From assembly GCA_015663225.1 (NCBI GenBank), contig DQSO01000050.1:1-16520 (forward strand): a DNA stretch of 16,520 nucleotides, in the 5' to 3' direction. This DNA is from Campylobacterales bacterium. Lineage in GTDB: Bacteria; Campylobacterota; Campylobacteria; Campylobacterales; QNZT01. Positions 14,739 through 16,520 of this stretch are shown piece by piece. How positions within the stretch are numbered: position 1 is the first letter of the stretch; each line of letters begins with the position of its first letter. The position numbers were made by a program, and so were the translations under genes. Under the pieces are notes generated by a model that saw only the letters and a list, made by a program, of their open reading frames with translations, was not told where the DNA came from and did no database searches.

Positions 14739-16520
14739 GTGGGTTTATTTGATGGACTATTTAAGGGTGACGATACTGTTATAGCATCTCCTAGTAGGAG
14801 TTTTAGAGATATAGTTGTTGAAACTTCAAATGTAGATAAAGAGTTAAAAAAGGTAGCTAATAAGTACGGACTCAGTCTAAGTGAACTTGATTTTACTATT
14901 ATATCATATAAAAGTTATTTTAAACTTTCAAAAGAGAGTAAAAAGTATAGATTACTTAAAGAGGTAGAAAAAGAAGAGATAATGACAAGAGAAAATCTTC
15001 TTTCATCTGAGTTCTCACTAAAACAAAAATATAAAATTAATATATTTAAAAGAGTATCTAATAAGAAGTTTCCTATAAAAATATCTCTTGGAGCAAATAA
15101 AGAGTTTACAAAAGTGGTTGCAAATTTTTCTAAAACTTCAAATGTTGCATATCATGATAGACTTTTTGGTGATATATCAACAGAGTTAGATAAGAAAAAA
15201 TTAAAGCAGGGGATTTTAATAGGTCTTATGGATGAAGATGCAAAACAAAATATCAATAAAGTAGTATCTCATATAATGATAAATAAGTCATTGATAGAAA
15301 ATATTAAAATAAACCTATGTGAGGGAATTGAACGATTTAGTCAAAGCGAGGAAGTTACAATACTTAGATATAAAGAGGAAAATGAAAGTTTAAATGCTAT
15401 TACTCGAAGTACTAAAGAGAAAAGTAACATTGATACAGTAAAAAAAGATGATGTTGTTATTGAAGTTATAAGAGCACAAGTTGGAAATGATGGAAGAAGT
15501 TGTAAAGGTGATTTTTTAGCAAAAGAGAATTCAAATGATAGTTCAAAGTTAAAATTAGAGGATATAACTCATAGCGAGAATATACATAGAACTGATGAAG
15601 AAGATAGAGTATTTTTTATAGCAAATAAAGATGGATTTGTTCAAAGAGAAGGAAATCATTTTGATATAAGTAATGAGATGCTTGTCAAACAGGTAAATAT
15701 GAGAACAACAGGGTCAATATCTGGAAAAGATAATGGTATCAAGTTAAATATAGAAAATGATGATGAGATGAGTGATGCGATAGGTAGTGGTGTGACACTT
15801 GAAACAAAAGAGATAAAAACAAAAGGTAATGTAGGAAGCAATACAAAGTTAAAAGCAGATTTGATTGAAATAGAGGGGCAAACTCATCAAAGTTCCTATA
15901 TAAAAGGTAAAGTTGTCAAAATAAAACTTCATAAAGGAAGTGTTGAAGCTGATAAAGTAAGTATTGATACTTTGGAGGGTGGAACTGTAATTGCCGATGA
16001 AGTTTTTGTAAATACACTCTCAGGTGGAGTAATAAAAGCAAAAAAAATATTTATTTTAAAAGTTATTTCAAATGCAGAGATTAGTGCTTCTGAAGTTATA
16101 GAGATTTCTGAAATTGCAGGTAGTAACAATAAACTTATAATAGATCCAAGAGCTCAAAGAGGATATGATAAAGTAGTATCTGATATAGAGTCAAAAATAA
16201 ATGAGCTAGATAGCAGTATCAAGGATAATACCAAAATAGTTAATAGGCTAAAAAAGAAGATAATTGATGATAGAGATACAGTAGAAGAGGTTAAAAAAAG
16301 AGTCAAAGAGATGAAAGTTGCAAAACAAAGATCCCCTCAAGCTATGATAAATAAACTTATAAGTGACAGGGATAATAAGATAGAGTTTAACAAAGTTGTT
16401 ACTATTTTAAAAGATTTAAAAGAGCAAAAAGAACAGATGAGTCAAAAGATACAAGATTTTGATGAGTCAATACTAGATGCACAAATAACAGTCAATGCTC
16501 CATGGAAAGAGTATAATGAA
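14739..16520 (+). CDS. fapA: FapA/DUF342-family protein (3' end beyond window)
   Basis: An open frame of 594 codons with no stop before the window edge. It starts at GTG 14739 with AAGGGA (14728-14733) five bases upstream; an ATG at 14737 is in another frame and soon stops. The protein begins GLFDGLFKGDDTV and has no signal peptide, so it is cytoplasmic. About the first 230 residues are variable. The FapA core then begins with VGNDGRSCKGDF (248-259), the family's G-x-DG-x-x-x-x-G turn, followed by a long Gly/Val/Ile-rich right-handed beta-helix-like stretch to about 470. A coiled coil spans about 477-575, and strand-like sequence resumes at TVNAPWKEY (584-592). FapA in Vibrio affects polar flagellar assembly and FlhF localisation; DUF342 proteins are widespread in Campylobacterota. 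Divergent from murJ, possibly FliA-dependent. Confidence 0.85.
   Translation, partial: MGLFDGLFKGDDTVIASPSRSFRDIVVETSNVDKELKKVANKYGLSLSELDFTIISYKSYFKLSKESKKYRLLKEVEKEEIMTRENLLSSEFSLKQKYKINIFKRVSNKKFPIKISLGANKEFTKVVANFSKTSNVAYHDRLFGDISTELDKKKLKQGILIGLMDEDAKQNINKVVSHIMINKSLIENIKINLCEGIERFSQSEEVTILRYKEENESLNAITRSTKEKSNIDTVKKDDVVIEVIRAQVGNDGRSCKGDFLAKENSNDSSKLKLEDITHSENIHRTDEEDRVFFIANKDGFVQREGNHFDISNEMLVKQVNMRTTGSISGKDNGIKLNIENDDEMSDAIGSGVTLETKEIKTKGNVGSNTKLKADLIEIEGQTHQSSYIKGKVVKIKLHKGSVEADKVSIDTLEGGTVIADEVFVNTLSGGVIKAKKIFILKVISNAEISASEVIEISEIAGSNNKLIIDPRAQRGYDKVVSDIESKINELDSSIKDNTKIVNRLKKKIIDDRDTVEEVKKRVKEMKVAKQRSPQAMINKLISDRDNKIEFNKVVTILKDLKEQKEQMSQKIQDFDESILDAQITVNAPWKEYNE

Noticed and set aside
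14737..14784. ATG at 14737 as start of a gene
   Set aside because: This frame stops after 15 codons; the GTG two bases later opens the long FapA-type frame and fits the Shine-Dalgarno.
15656..16129. Short - strand open frames inside the FapA-type gene
   Set aside because: They are antisense to a 594-codon open frame with clear family motifs; Ser/Ile/Phe-rich translations are typical of shadows.
1..16520. CRISPR array, tRNA, rRNA, insertion sequence or defence system
   Set aside because: No regularly spaced repeats, no cloverleaf or rRNA-like sequence, no transposase motifs and no known defence genes were seen; nearly all DNA is covered by identifiable coding regions.

Overview
The window is AT-rich, densely packed bacterial chromosome. 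Gene content and order (divergent folD-lepB versus small cytochrome c-hemL; murJ-cysS-msbA as one overlapping run; an AtpZ-like protein outside any atp cluster; a flagellar FapA-type protein) point to a member of the Campylobacterota (Epsilonproteobacteria), probably a free-living Sulfurimonas/Sulfurovum-type organism. This assignment rests on remembered family and synteny patterns, not on a search. I see no tRNA, rRNA, CRISPR array, insertion sequence or phage gene.

Layout. (1) 1-560: a possible 19-codon gene tail on the + strand, then a small 117-aa protein of unknown function on the - strand with its own promoter. (2) 560-2829, - strand: an overlapping operon folD - lepB (signal peptidase I) - site-2-protease-type membrane metalloprotease, closed by a terminator at 506-554. 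(3) 2883-7389, + strand: a five-gene chain whose starts all overlap the preceding stops: monohaem c-type cytochrome, hemL (tetrapyrrole synthesis), AtpZ-like protein, four-helix membrane protein, exported DUF4838 protein. It is driven from a promoter whose -10 box overlaps the folD -10 box on the other strand. (4) 7351-10101, - strand: GT2 glycosyltransferase, long membrane-anchored coiled-coil protein, and a small membrane-anchored protein, transcribed from an extended -10 promoter just after msbA. (5) 10161-14668, - strand: murJ - cysS - msbA, i.e. lipid II flippase, cysteinyl-tRNA synthetase and a lipid A-type ABC flippase. (6) 14739-16520, + strand: the first 594 codons of a FapA/DUF342 protein that runs off the window, behind a sequence that fits a sigma-28 (FliA) promoter.

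How the genes relate. Most of the window is core housekeeping: C1-folate metabolism, protein export and membrane proteolysis, haem precursor synthesis, and envelope assembly. The accessory part lies in the middle: the DUF4838 protein at the tail of the hemL chain, and convergent to it the GT2 / coiled-coil / small membrane protein group. These four genes look like envelope or surface-carbohydrate functions and are the least explained. The 3' ends of the DUF4838 and GT2 genes overlap by 39 bases.

No clearly new system is evident. The best candidates for a second look are the coiled-coil plus degenerate OmpA-like pair, the DUF4838 protein, the four-helix protein next to AtpZ, and the FliA-like promoter.
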